The translations under genes were made by a program, and so were the position numbers. DNA of 48,355 bases from Borreliella afzelii (lineage in GTDB: Bacteria > Spirochaetota > Spirochaetia > Borreliales > Borreliaceae): positions 1 through 48,355 of the forward strand of contig NZ_JACHGM010000005.1 in the NCBI RefSeq assembly GCF_014202295.1, given 5' to 3'. Every line of letters starts with the position of its first letter. Positions within the stretch are counted from its first letter, which is position 1. This document shows, piece after piece, positions 1 through 7,889 of the stretch. The notes beneath the pieces were generated by a model that did no database searches, was not told the DNA's origin, and worked only from the letters and a program-made list of their open reading frames with translations.

Positions 1-94
1 AGATTAATCTTTAGAGTTAATATATCTATACTAATTAAAAATTAATTAATTAATTTTTAATTAGTATAGATATATTAACTCTAAAGATTAATCT
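1..94. repeat. Replicated left telomere junction (perfect palindrome)
   Basis: Bases 1-47 are the exact reverse complement of 48-94, so the hairpin tip of the linear plasmid lies between 47 and 48. Reading inward from 48, TTAGTATA occupies bases 14-21 (positions 61-68). This matches Box 3 of Borrelia telomeres, which is contacted by the telomere resolvase ResT. The palindrome is what two fused or replicated hairpin ends look like, so bases 1-47 are the opposite strand of the same end and not unique DNA. The same 94 bases recur at 48262-48355. Confidence 0.92.
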
Positions 95-132
95 AAAAAG
101 GTAAAACTTTCCCCTTCAAACAAAATAAAACT

Positions 133-477
133 TTAAATATAATTTCTCAAAAGAATAAACCTACAATTCTCTGGATGTGCAAGCAAAAGATCCAAAAAAT
201 ATTTATTTTTTAAGTAACCTCTATTTTTTGGATATTCATAAAAAGGAATTAATACTTTATTTTCTAATGCTAATTTTATAGTTTTATCGCTAATATTATT
301 TTCAGTAGCAAATAATATTAATTCTTTGTATGTTTTTTTATTTTTTGCAAATATTGCGATATCGAGCAAATGTTCAAAAATGTTATCATTTACTTTAATT
401 TGAAATTTGCCTAAATTAACAAGATTACCAGAAGTTGATTTATTAAAAAATGAAGTTGGATTTTTTATGTAAGTCAT
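133..477 (-). CDS. Hypothetical 114-residue protein next to the left telomere
   Basis: I do not recognise this protein with confidence. An upstream TTG at 504 would give 123 residues, but I prefer the ATG at 477 because AGAAGG lies about 6 bases before it. There is no signal peptide or membrane segment. Residues ~30-75 look like short beta-strand, helix, helix, then 'ISDKTIKLALENKVLIPF', a layout reminiscent of the small winged-helix precursor-recognition domains at the N-terminus of RiPP-modifying enzymes. That is a weak resemblance only. It reads toward the telomere and stops 39 bases from the telomere palindrome, so it could be a truncated piece of a longer gene. It has no operon partners. 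Confidence 0.5.
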   Translation of the reverse strand: MTYIKNPTSFFNKSTSGNLVNLGKFQIKVNDNIFEHLLDIAIFAKNKKTYKELILFATENNISDKTIKLALENKVLIPFYEYPKNRGYLKNKYFLDLLLAHPENCRFILLRNYI

Positions 478-598
478 TTTATACCTTCTAATATTTAAGA
501 CCAAGCGATCAAATATTAGAAATAATTTAATCGAGCCTAGTCTTAATATTAATTAAATTTCTTACCTAGCATAATCACAACCTCTTACCTTATTGTAA

Positions 599-766
599 CT
601 ATAAATTATAATAAAGTATTATAGTTAATACTATAGAGTCGTAGAGTCTCTCATATAGAACATCTCTTAGAGTTTTTTGAATCCTCTCTTTTTCTTTGGC
701 TAAAGCGTCCTTTGCTAATTTTTGGGTGATTGCTATTGAGGCATTTATTTTTACAATATTTTTAAC
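599..766 (-). pseudogene. Remnant of a type IIG restriction-modification gene (internal fragment)
   Basis: The minus strand has an open stretch whose middle reads KEKERIQKTLRDVLYER and ends in a stop at 599. The intact enzyme at 8489-12325 reads KEKEIIQKTLREILYEKPDDSVIFKI at the matching place, just after its nuclease domain. The fragment keeps ~50 codons, has no start codon or ribosome-binding site, and loses similarity after 'YDSIV'. It diverges enough from the intact gene to have come from a different family member. The rest of 478-821 shows nothing else I can name. Confidence 0.75.
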
Positions 767-808
767 AAAAAATTAAAATATTTTTATTATAATTCAAACA
801 AAATGATA

Positions 809-856
809 TATAATCTTAATTAATAAGAATATTAATTAATAATTAATATTCTTATT
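809..856 (+). promoter_or_regulatory. -10 element and 16-bp inverted repeat upstream of lipoprotein gene
   Basis: TATAAT lies at 809-814; no convincing -35 is visible. Just downstream, 822-837 and 841-856 form a perfect 16-base inverted repeat with a 3-base centre. It sits between the presumed transcription start and the ribosome-binding site. It could be an operator, like the inverted repeats near ospC-type promoters, or a 5' RNA hairpin. Similar inverted repeats precede the vra-type lipoprotein genes on this plasmid. Confidence 0.5.
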
Positions 857-877
857 AGAAAAAAGGAGAATATTTTT

Positions 878-979
878 ATGAGAAAAGGAGAATATTTTTA
901 TGAGAAAAGGTTTGTTTTTATATACATTATTAATAGTAGGATTAATGTCTTGCAACCTAGATTCCAAATTATCTGGTAA
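878..979 (+). other. Overlapping upstream reading frame from a 22-bp duplicated start region
   Basis: The 22 bases that include the ribosome-binding site and the start ATG of the next gene occur twice in tandem (ATG at 878 and at 900). Each ATG has GGAG 9 bases upstream. Because 22 is not a multiple of three, the first ATG opens a 33-codon frame (stop 977-979) that overlaps the start of the true lipoprotein gene out of frame. It probably makes no useful product but could compete for ribosomes. Confidence 0.55.
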
Positions 980-1784
980 TAAAGAACAAAAAAATAACAA
1001 TAATGCAAAAGGGGCTTCGTACAGTATTAAAGAAGATGCTCTTAATGATTTATATAGTAATCAAGAAGAGCAAAAAGGCTTTACTAAAAATTTCGGAGAA
1101 CAGAAATATGAGGATTTAATTGATCCTGTAGCACCTTCAGTATCATTAAATAATAGGGTTAATATAGCAAATATTTCAATTGATGAGCATGCTCAAAAAA
1201 AAGAAATAAAAAAAGAGGATTTGATTCCCTCTACTGATGAAGAAAAGAGAGCAGACGAAGCAATTAAAGATTTAGGAAATATTCTTGGAAACTCTAAATT
1301 TTCTGAATTAATTGAAGAAGCGCGTGCACTTAAAAATGAATATGCTTTAATAAAAGCTGATTTGCATGATGTGCTAGAAAAAATTCAAAATAAAAAAACA
1401 CCACTAATGGGAAATTATAAGAATAATAGAGACAAGATAAATAAATTAGCAAAATTGGAGGAAGATAATTTAAAGATAGATTCTGAACTTGAGAAACTTA
1501 TAAATAAGATTAATATTGCAGAAAATGAGATAATATCTGCTGCTTTATTTTTTGATAAGGCCAATAAAAGGTTAAAAGAAAGTATTATTAAAAGATTAGA
1601 GAGTAGAAATAAGAGATCTGATGCATTAAAATTATCTAGACAGGCTCTAAGTGACGCAAGAAGTGCTTTAAGTAATTTAGAATCTTTTTTTTCTAACAGA
1701 ATTGAGGCAATAGGAAGAAAGAAAGAAATAAAAGAGCTTATTACACATGCAAAAACTATTGTAGCAAGTCTCAACAAAAAATAA
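900..1784 (+). CDS. Surface-type lipoprotein, 294 aa, helical/coiled-coil
   Basis: The N-terminus is a spirochaetal lipoprotein signal peptide (Lys3, hydrophobic core, lipobox GLMSC) with the acylated cysteine at residue 18. The mature part begins with a Lys/Asn-rich tether (~20-60). From ~110 to the end it is charged and strongly helical, with long runs of heptad-like Leu/Ile/Lys/Glu. I think it belongs to a plasmid-borne immunogenic lipoprotein family, possibly the P37-like one, but I am not sure. A decayed paralogue of its C-terminal half lies at 2811-3158. The start at 900 is chosen because it alone gives the signal peptide. It is followed by the P13-type gene with its own ribosome-binding site. 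Confidence 0.85.
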   Translation: MRKGLFLYTLLIVGLMSCNLDSKLSGNKEQKNNNNAKGASYSIKEDALNDLYSNQEEQKGFTKNFGEQKYEDLIDPVAPSVSLNNRVNIANISIDEHAQKKEIKKEDLIPSTDEEKRADEAIKDLGNILGNSKFSELIEEARALKNEYALIKADLHDVLEKIQNKKTPLMGNYKNNRDKINKLAKLEEDNLKIDSELEKLINKINIAENEIISAALFFDKANKRLKESIIKRLESRNKRSDALKLSRQALSDARSALSNLESFFSNRIEAIGRKKEIKELITHAKTIVASLNKK

Positions 1785-1966
1785 TAAAGAATTCTCCATT
1801 TATAATTTCTATGAAATTTAGGTGGAGATAAATTTTTAAAATCAGCTTAGAACATTCAAGTAACTCAAATTATATTTTAGGAAGAAAATCTATCTCCCCA
1901 TATAAAATCTAGAAATTGCGCTAATATTCAATTATCAAAACTTAATTATTAGGAGGGAATATTAAT

Positions 1967-2464
1967 ATGAAAAAAATTTTCACATTAATATTAATTTTTG
2001 GTTTAACTATGCAAATCTTTGCGTCAGAAGATACAGTTGGAAAAGGTATTGGGGATATTTCAACTACTTTGAAATATGAAAGCCAAAAAGCCCCCGTGCT
2101 TGCACCATTCCTTTTGAATTTCTTTTTTTCTTTTGGGATAGGATCCTTTGTTCAAGGGGATTATATTGGTGGTGGTGCAGTGCTTGGATCTCAAGTATTA
2201 GGAGGAATACTTTGGATAACTGGAATAATCATTGGTGGAACAGCAAAAGGACCAGCACAAGCAATAACCGGACTTACAATAGTGGGGATAGGAATAGGCA
2301 CGATTTCAGCAGCCCACATAGCCTCGCTAATTATTCCATTTACATTTGCAAATAGATACAATACAAATCTTAGAAAAAAACTTAGCATTTCGCTTGCAGG
2401 GTTTGAACCAAATTTTGATATCGGAATAAACGGATTCCAACTATCGTTTAAAAAAAGTTATTAA
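1967..2464 (+). CDS. P13-family integral outer-membrane protein
   Basis: The 165-residue protein has a cleavable signal peptide ending near IFA-S (cleavage after Ala19). Hydrophobic segments follow at ~44-62, 67-91, 97-114 and 112-127, with the motif 'FFFSFGIGSFVQGDY' and a basic C-terminal tail (LRKKLSISLAGFEPNFDIG). This is the layout of P13 and its plasmid-encoded paralogues (BBA01 type), which form channels in the Borrelia outer membrane and are also processed at the C-terminus. The start has a strong AGGAGGG about 8-10 bases upstream. A decayed paralogue lacking the signal peptide lies at 17772-18193. Confidence 0.85.
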   Translation: MKKIFTLILIFGLTMQIFASEDTVGKGIGDISTTLKYESQKAPVLAPFLLNFFFSFGIGSFVQGDYIGGGAVLGSQVLGGILWITGIIIGGTAKGPAQAITGLTIVGIGIGTISAAHIASLIIPFTFANRYNTNLRKKLSISLAGFEPNFDIGINGFQLSFKKSY

Positions 2465-2492
2465 ATCAAGTGCAATAGTAACTTTACAATCT

Positions 2493-2520
2493 CAATTGTC
2501 AATTCAAAATCTGACAATTG
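2493..2520. terminator. Hairpin downstream of the P13-type gene
   Basis: CAATTGTCA (2493-2501) and TGACAATTG (2512-2520) form a 9-bp stem with a 10-base loop, starting 28 bases after the P13-type stop codon. No U-run follows on the plus strand, so termination is not certain. A related hairpin with the same flanking CAATTGTCA words lies after the P13 pseudogene (17623-17670), which suggests it travels with this gene. Confidence 0.4.
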
Positions 2521-2526
2521 GGTCTG

Positions 2527-2721
2527 TTATGCAATCCAAAGATTGAAACCCTTCGCACCTAGAAAATAATTCTCATATCCTTTCATTAAGGATAAAATAT
2601 AATCTTCTCCTTTTTTGTTTTTCAATACCTTAAAATCATTAAGCAAAGTTATAAAATCTTATTTAGTTAATGAGTAAAGACTGGCCACAATGAAATTATT
2701 TTCTTTTTCTTTTTTTCTCAT
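2527..2721 (-). pseudogene. Remnant of the C-terminal end of a type IIG restriction-modification gene
   Basis: On the minus strand this reads EKENNFIVASLYSLTK, a stop, then DFITLLNDFKVLKNKKGEDYILSLMKGYENY. The intact enzyme has the same run at its extreme C-terminus, with the stop position occupied by Glu. The fragment is interrupted by that in-frame stop and leaves homology after GYENY, so it is non-functional. It is the second fragment of this gene family in the left part of the plasmid. Confidence 0.85.
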
Positions 2722-2756
2722 TTTTGTATACCTTTTTTTATTTGTGTCAAAAAATG

Positions 2757-2775
2757 TCGTCCGGTCTCCGGACGA
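2757..2775. repeat. GC-rich hairpin TCGTCCGG-TCT-CCGGACGA
   Basis: Perfect 8-base inverted repeats separated by three bases stand out in otherwise very AT-rich sequence. The half-site GTCCG matches the half-site of the palindrome in the partition operon (15909-15924). It lies between two pseudogene fragments with no obvious promoter. It could be a recombination scar, a protein-binding site or a bidirectional terminator. Confidence 0.45.
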
Positions 2776-2810
2776 TTCTTTTCTACCCCCACCATATTCA
2801 AATGTTAGCC

Positions 2811-3158
2811 ACATAAAAAAACATCGCCAATGGAAAATTCTAAGAACAATAGAAATAAGACAAGGGAACTAGTACGATTACAAAATCAGTTAAGGATAGA
2901 TATTGAACTTGATAATCTTATAAATAAGATTGATATCGCAGGAAATGAAATAAGATCTTCGGCTTTCTTTTTTGATGACTCGCAGAAAAATTTAAAAGAA
3001 AGTAATATTAAAAGATTAGAGAGTAAAAGTAAGGCATCTTATGCATTGCAATTATCTAGATTAGCTCTAAGTAAAACAATGAGGCATTAGGGGAAAAGAA
3101 GGAGATAAAAGAACTCATTGAAAATACAAAAACCGTTTTATCAAGTTTCAATAGATAA
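2811..3158 (+). pseudogene. Decayed paralogue of the 294-aa lipoprotein (C-terminal part only)
   Basis: From ~2811 the DNA aligns with the second half of the gene at 900-1784. The translation 'DNLINKIDIAGNEIRSSAFFFDDSQKNLKESNIKRLESKSK' matches 'EKLINKINIAENEIISAALFFDKANKRLKESIIKRLESRNK'. A deletion with frameshift near 3078 puts the last ~27 codons (ALGEKKEIKELIENTKTVLSSFNR, stop at 3156-3158) in another frame. The signal peptide half is missing. Confidence 0.85.
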
Positions 3159-3539
3159 GAGAATCTATAAATGTCACACAAGCTAACTTTTAATAATCAC
3201 TGTGCTATACCTTTTTAAGGTTAGAATTCACTTATTTTTCAATAGATCTATACTAAACAACGACCATAGATACTAAAAAACTCTTCTATAAATAAATTAA
3301 TATTACATGAACATGGTGGGGTTACCTTTTGGTTTATTTATTTAAATACTTTCATTAGCTTAAGAACTGCACAGAACTATTCGATAATATCTTAAAATAC
3401 TCTACAAATTATTTACAATTTTAAAGTTTTTAAATCTTTAAGACAATAATCATCAAAATAAATTTTTAAAAAGCTCAAAATAATATAAAATTTCTGACAA
3501 TGAAAATATTATCATGATTATTATCTCATCTATATTTAT
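3159..3539. other. Gene-free AT-rich stretch
   Basis: I see no credible gene here on either strand. The stretch separates the lipoprotein pseudogene from the promoter region of the next lipoprotein gene and is probably decayed DNA. Confidence 0.5.
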
Positions 3540-3610
3540 TATAATCTAATTATATTAGATTGAATATTATATTATATTAAATATAATATAATATTTTAAA
3601 TAAGGAGAAT
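3540..3610 (+). promoter_or_regulatory. Promoter-proximal region with two inverted repeats
   Basis: TATAAT at 3540-3545 is a candidate -10. ATCTAAT-TAT-ATTAGAT follows at 3544-3560. Next is a perfect 14-base inverted repeat with a 5-base centre (3563-3576 and 3582-3595). The ribosome-binding site AAGGAGA sits ~8 bases before the ATG at 3615. The inverted repeats lie in the presumed 5' leader, so they may act as an operator or as RNA structure. Confidence 0.45.
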
Positions 3611-3614
3611 ATTT

Positions 3615-4457
3615 ATGAAATATAATATAATTGTAAGCATATTTGTTTTTTTATTTTTAAATGCTTGCAATCCAGATTTTAAAACCAATCAAAAAGATAT
3701 GAAGGATCAATCTAGTAAAAAAGAACTAAAATCCAATAAAGAGGGATTAAAAACCAAAACAACAGTAACCCCAAATCAAGAAGCAAACCCAAATCAAGAA
3801 GCAAACCCAAATCAAGAAAAAACCTCTAATAAAAGAATAAAAAACACACCTCTTGACGATCTAAGAAATTTAATAGAAACAGCTAATATCGATAGACAAA
3901 AATATGTAAAAAAATTGGAAGAAGAACCTTCAGACCAATATGGAATATTGGCTTTCAAAAAATTAGTTTGGGTGGGAAATTTATCCAGTGAAAAGATAGC
4001 TGATAATAGCGATAAATCTAAAAGATATAGAAAATGTATTTATGCCACCTTAAATGCTATTGACACTAATAAATTAAAGGAATTTTCAGAAATTATAATA
4101 TTATCGGGACAAACACAAAGCCTATTTAGCATCTTTAACGAATTTGGAAGTGCTATTGACGACGTGATTGTTTATCTATATTCCAAAAAAGACACTATAA
4201 ATAAACTAGACACTTTAGACTTAGAGAAGCTTAAAAATTCATTTGAGAAATTATTATCTACAAAAACAATCGTTTCAGAAATGTTAAACCAACTTTTATT
4301 AGATTATCAAAATAATAAAAATCTTATAAAAACAAATTATACTAAACTCAAATCTTATGTAATTGAACTTTACAAACAACTTGTAAAAAAAAGGGAAGAA
4401 TCTGAAAATCTAAAAAACGACATAATTTCAATATATACCTTAAAGGTTATGTATTGA
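3615..4457 (+). CDS. Virulent-strain-associated lipoprotein family member (280 aa)
   Basis: The lipoprotein signal peptide MKYNIIVSIFVFLFLNAC puts the lipid-bearing cysteine at residue 18. It is followed by the family's 'NPDF.TNQKD' tether. Residues ~53-68 hold nearly three PNQEAN repeats (18-base units). Residues ~75-280 are the conserved helical domain (DDLRNLIE..., DQYGILAFKKLVW..., LEKLLSTKTIVSEML). This matches the Borrelia family annotated as virulent strain associated lipoprotein (VraA/BBI16, BBH32 and relatives). Two paralogues lie at 18590-19552 and 21833-22867. A strong terminator follows. Confidence 0.85.
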   Translation: MKYNIIVSIFVFLFLNACNPDFKTNQKDMKDQSSKKELKSNKEGLKTKTTVTPNQEANPNQEANPNQEKTSNKRIKNTPLDDLRNLIETANIDRQKYVKKLEEEPSDQYGILAFKKLVWVGNLSSEKIADNSDKSKRYRKCIYATLNAIDTNKLKEFSEIIILSGQTQSLFSIFNEFGSAIDDVIVYLYSKKDTINKLDTLDLEKLKNSFEKLLSTKTIVSEMLNQLLLDYQNNKNLIKTNYTKLKSYVIELYKQLVKKREESENLKNDIISIYTLKVMY

Positions 4458-4473
4458 AATTATCATAATGTAA

Positions 4474-4501
4474 AAGCCTATCTTCAATAAAAGATAGGCT
4501 T
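4474..4501 (+). terminator. Rho-independent-like terminator after lipoprotein gene
   Basis: AAGCCTATCTT and AAGATAGGCTT form an 11-bp stem with a 6-base loop, 16 bases after the stop codon, followed by TAATGTTTT. The paralogue at 18590-19552 has an almost identical hairpin and following sequence, so gene and terminator were duplicated together. Confidence 0.75.
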
Positions 4502-5021
4502 AATGTTTTAACTAAAAATTGCAAAGAATTTTCCATCTATAATTTACATAAACTTTAGTTGAAAACAAGTTTTGTCAAATTGATTTACTGGTTTTATAAA
4601 TAAACTTCTTCATAATGTTTATAGAAACTCCCCTCCAGCAAAAATAATACGCTTTGAAGATACTATTTTTAAATTGTTAATAAATTTAAAAGCCAATATT
4701 ATGATTAAATTATAGTAATATATAAACTACTATTTCTATAATCTTTAATTTAGTAATAGTAATTAGCAAGAGATTTAATATTATTAATGCCATATTCTTT
4801 AAATATAGGCTCTTTATTATTCATTTTTATAAAGACAAAAGATATGAAGCTTAATTGCAATTGCATCGGGTATAGATTATTATTAATATCATGTTTTATT
4901 TTGGCAATAAATATGAAAAAATTAATTCTTTAAATAAACAAATTGATATTAGTAATCATAATTTCCTATTTCATTTTATTAATATTCTAAAGAACAAATC
5001 CTGCAAATGTAATAAAGATTT
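4502..5021. other. Gene-free stretch with an AACTACTATTTCTA motif
   Basis: No gene is visible. The first ~90 bases resemble the 3' flank of the paralogous lipoprotein gene at 18590. AACTACTATTTCTA at 4725-4738, followed by a degenerate inverted partner (~4752-4764), is one of several dispersed copies on the plasmid. Confidence 0.45.
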
Positions 5022-6200
5022 ATGATAGAAAGCAAACATCAAAAATACTATTTTTATTCATTATTTTTGTCAGAACTTGCAAGAACGTTACCCCATGCTG
5101 TACTAACTATTATTTTAATAAATAAAGGATTATCACTAAAAGATATTGCTATAGTACAAATTTGCTATATGGCAGCAATTATTATTTTTGAATTTCCATC
5201 AGGAATAATATCAGATATTTTTGATAGACAAATTGTTTACTTAGTATCAATTTTTCTACTAATGATTTCTTATTTTATTATTTTTAAAGCTTCTTCATTC
5301 GTACTTCTTTGTATTTCTTGGTTTATATATGGGATGTCAGCTGCTATTAACACCGGGACAATCGATATTAGCTTTACTAAGCTATACCAAAATAATTCAA
5401 AAAAGCTAAAAGCTTTTATATCATTTGTAAAAATGATATTAAGTATTGGTGCTATTTTAGGTGGATATATTGGAAGTGTACTATATTTATATATTGATAT
5501 AAAAATTTACCTAATTTCATTGTTAATATATCTAATATCCTCTTTAATTACAATTTTTTTCATACCAAATGATAAAAATACAGATCATAAGCACAATAAA
5601 GAAGATTTAACTTTATATCTTATAAAGTTTTTTAAAAAAATAATAATATTATTGAAATCTAAAGAGCTTTTAGCAGTATTTATTCTAAATAGCTCTATTC
5701 AATTTTTTTATCAACCTTTTTATTTATACTGGCAAGCAATTTTTATTGATAAAAATATATCTATTAGCATATTTGGAATCATATATGTACTATTTCGCGT
5801 ATCAGATATTATGGGAGCATGGATATTTAGAAAAATTAAACATTCAAAATATGATATTTATGTTATTTTAGCTATAATATTTTTATTATCAGTTTTAATA
5901 AAAATAGTTTTACATATTTACATATTTATTACTATAATCATATTTTTAGTAATTTTAATTTCTGTTTATTCTAATAATTTAGAATATTTTTTTAAAAAAA
6001 ATGTGGATTCAAAAGTTTTAGGAACCTTAACTTCTATTAATAGTACATTATCTCGTATATTTTCATTTTTAGCACTAGGCATATGTTCAATTTTAACTAA
6101 TTTTATAAGTGCTATAAATACATTTGTTTTATTAATACTTATTTTTTGTACATTATCTATTATTGTAACATATAAATTTAAAAATAATAAAAAAAGTTGA
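5022..6200 (+). CDS. Major facilitator superfamily (MFS) transporter
   Basis: The 392-residue protein is made almost wholly of hydrophobic helices, about twelve by eye, the normal number and length for an MFS carrier. The family's motif A is present in the loop after helix 2: Gly61-x3-Asp65-x3-Arg69 (FPSGIISDIFDRQ). It should be an inner-membrane secondary transporter, perhaps drug- or peptide-efflux-like, but the substrate cannot be read. The ribosome-binding site is weak. The gene stands alone, is extremely Ile/Phe/Leu-rich even for Borrelia, and is not a usual part of Lyme plasmid sets that I recall, which suggests acquisition. Confidence 0.85.
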   Translation: MIESKHQKYYFYSLFLSELARTLPHAVLTIILINKGLSLKDIAIVQICYMAAIIIFEFPSGIISDIFDRQIVYLVSIFLLMISYFIIFKASSFVLLCISWFIYGMSAAINTGTIDISFTKLYQNNSKKLKAFISFVKMILSIGAILGGYIGSVLYLYIDIKIYLISLLIYLISSLITIFFIPNDKNTDHKHNKEDLTLYLIKFFKKIIILLKSKELLAVFILNSSIQFFYQPFYLYWQAIFIDKNISISIFGIIYVLFRVSDIMGAWIFRKIKHSKYDIYVILAIIFLLSVLIKIVLHIYIFITIIIFLVILISVYSNNLEYFFKKNVDSKVLGTLTSINSTLSRIFSFLALGICSILTNFISAINTFVLLILIFCTLSIIVTYKFKNNKKS

Positions 6201-6239
6201 GAAATAGATATTATTAATATCCTTCTTATGGAAAAGACA

Positions 6240-6756
6240 TTAAAATACGCGTGTAAGGTTATTAAATTCTTTTATTTCTTTTTCATGCTCACAATATACT
6301 CTAAAAGAGGGGTTTAGAATCACTTTTTCTATTTTATCCTCTAATTCTTGATTTTTTATCAATCTCTTTTAATTTTAGATCTTCAACTTGCCCTTATAGA
6401 TATCCATAAAGCTTGCATTAATTCGTATTTTTGGATAAATTTCTGATCCAGATTTCTAAAAACTCCAATCCACTCTTCTTCTTTTATTTTATCTTTTGTA
6501 TCTAAAAAGCCTTTAACTTATTTTTTTAAAACAATCTTTACAATTTAAATTATTTTTTCTTGCATAGCTTTATGGACATCAACAAAAGATTAATCTAAAG
6601 TAGTTTTACCACCTCTAATTATTCCAAAAAAGAATAATTCTTATAGGTAGAGAACAGTATGCTTACTACTTTTCGCTTGCTTGTTTAATTAAAGGGTTAT
6701 TGCTTTATGCCTATTCTATTCTTAATCGAGTTCATTAAAAAGTTTCTTCCTAGTTA
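6240..6756 (-). pseudogene. Decayed gene with a P-loop, possibly phage terminase large subunit
   Basis: On the minus strand, pieces of protein are readable across several frames with many stops. They include FFGIIRGGKTTL, a nucleotide-binding P-loop of the RGGKT type, closely followed by SFVDVHKAMQEK. The 3' end reads ELEDKIEKVILNPSFRVYCEHEKEIKEFNNLTRVF and stops at 6240. A P-loop of this kind near the N-terminus followed by a charged protein would fit a phage terminase, and Borrelia carries cp32-type and lp28-2-type prophages. The family assignment is inference; only the P-loop and the decay are seen. Confidence 0.4.
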
Positions 6757-6885
6757 TTAAATAAAACTGAAATGCTTTTTTGTCAAAAAGTCAAGCCTTA
6801 AGTGTAAATATTTTTAACCTAAAAAATAAAAATAATGAATATATGATTAATTTTTTATTTTAATACTAGTAAAATTACTTAGATG

Positions 6886-6926
6886 AGCTACTATTTCTAA
6901 ATTAGAGCTTATAGAATAAGCAGTTC
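6886..6926. repeat. Dispersed AGCTACTATTTCTA element with inverted partner
   Basis: AGCTACTATTTCTA (6886-6899) is followed, in inverted orientation, by a degenerate copy (6911-6926, reading GAACTGCTTATTCTAT on the minus strand). Together they form an imperfect hairpin of ~40 bases. The same word recurs at 4725, 16710, 18340 and 18457. Confidence 0.5.
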
Positions 6927-6952
6927 ATTTTTTTAGCTAACTCTTTTTTAGG

Positions 6953-6958
6953 TATAAT
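6953..6958 (+). promoter_or_regulatory. -10 element TATAAT for the lipoprotein (pseudo)gene
   Basis: TATAAT lies 79 bases before the ATG at 7037. The paralogue at 20232 has the same element at the same distance (20152-20157). Both leaders also share a small inverted repeat (GCTTTA...TAAAGC type) just before the ribosome-binding site, so the promoter and long leader are conserved. Confidence 0.55.
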
Positions 6959-7036
6959 GAAAAAATATTTTATGAATTTTTAATATTAAATTAATGGAGT
7001 AATGCTTTAGAAATTAATTAAAGCAAAAAGGATTTT

Positions 7037-7889
7037 ATGAAAAAGAGTATAAATATTTTGAATATATTTTTCTTTATATCACTTCTTTATTCTTGTGTTG
7101 TAGGATCAAATTCTTTAAAAAACACCAAAACTGGAATTTTAAATTTTGAGCTAATTGAAAAGGATAATGAAAAAGATAATAAAGAAAATATTAAAAATAT
7201 TTCCTGTATTAATGAAGAATTTGGGTCAAGCGAAATAAAAGAAGGAGAAGTTTATGGTGGGGGGGGGATTGCTTTGCAGGTTATGTTACATGGGCAAAAT
7301 CTGGTAATTTAAGAGCTATCAAAGACAGATATAATAATTTAATTGAAGAGCTTAAAGGGCTAAATATGCGTATATTTTTTCACCCATTCAATTTAAAACT
7401 TCATCATGGTTTAGCTATAGTTATTATATTAATGATAATAACTATAAAATATTGGGTAATGAAGTGCCAATAGCTAAAATAATAGCATTTGAGTCAACCA
7501 AAGAGTTTGAAGAAAAATATGAAGTTAAAAGCCTAAAGTTAATTTCTGAAGGCGTGAATTTTGATTTTGAGCAATATAGAACTGATGATTTTGCTAAAAT
7601 TACTTTGAAAGAAGTTTCAAGAGAGGCTGGATATATTAATTCATATAATTTTGGGGTTTTTAATAATGCTTTAACAGATTTTTTTACTCTTTTTTATAAA
7701 AAGAGTAAATGTAGTTATATGCTTGCATATCTTACTATAAAAGATAGGCAAACTAATGAGGATAAAACCTATGAAATTGTATTAGATCTAAAACTATTTA
7801 ATGATGTTGTTAAGCTAATATTTGCCAAGTATCCAGATTTATCAAAAGAAAAATTAAAGCTTCCTATTGATTTGATGAATAATAAATAA
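7037..7889 (+). pseudogene. Frameshifted lipoprotein gene (paralogue of 20232-21086)
   Basis: The start encodes MKKSINILNIFFFISLLYSC, a lipoprotein signal with Cys20, and continues for 91 codons. A run of nine G at 7259-7267 then shifts the frame away from the paralogue's 'FAGGYVTWAKSGNLRAIKD'. A second one-base loss near 7365 restores the downstream frame, which stays intact to 7889 (GNEVPIAKIIAFESTKEFEEKYEVKSLKLISEG..., nearly identical to the paralogue). A six-base in-frame deletion lies near 7405. As read, the gene makes only a short truncated lipoprotein. Confidence 0.85.

Noticed and set aside
1415-1777. Hydrophobic 120-codon minus-strand frame inside the 294-aa lipoprotein gene
   Set aside because: Shadow of a Lys/Glu/Leu-rich coding strand; the plus-strand gene has signal peptide, start site and a paralogue.
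2690-2872. 60-codon plus-strand frame with a signal-peptide-like start
   Set aside because: It is the antisense of the type IIG remnant running into the lipoprotein pseudogene, and has no ribosome-binding site.
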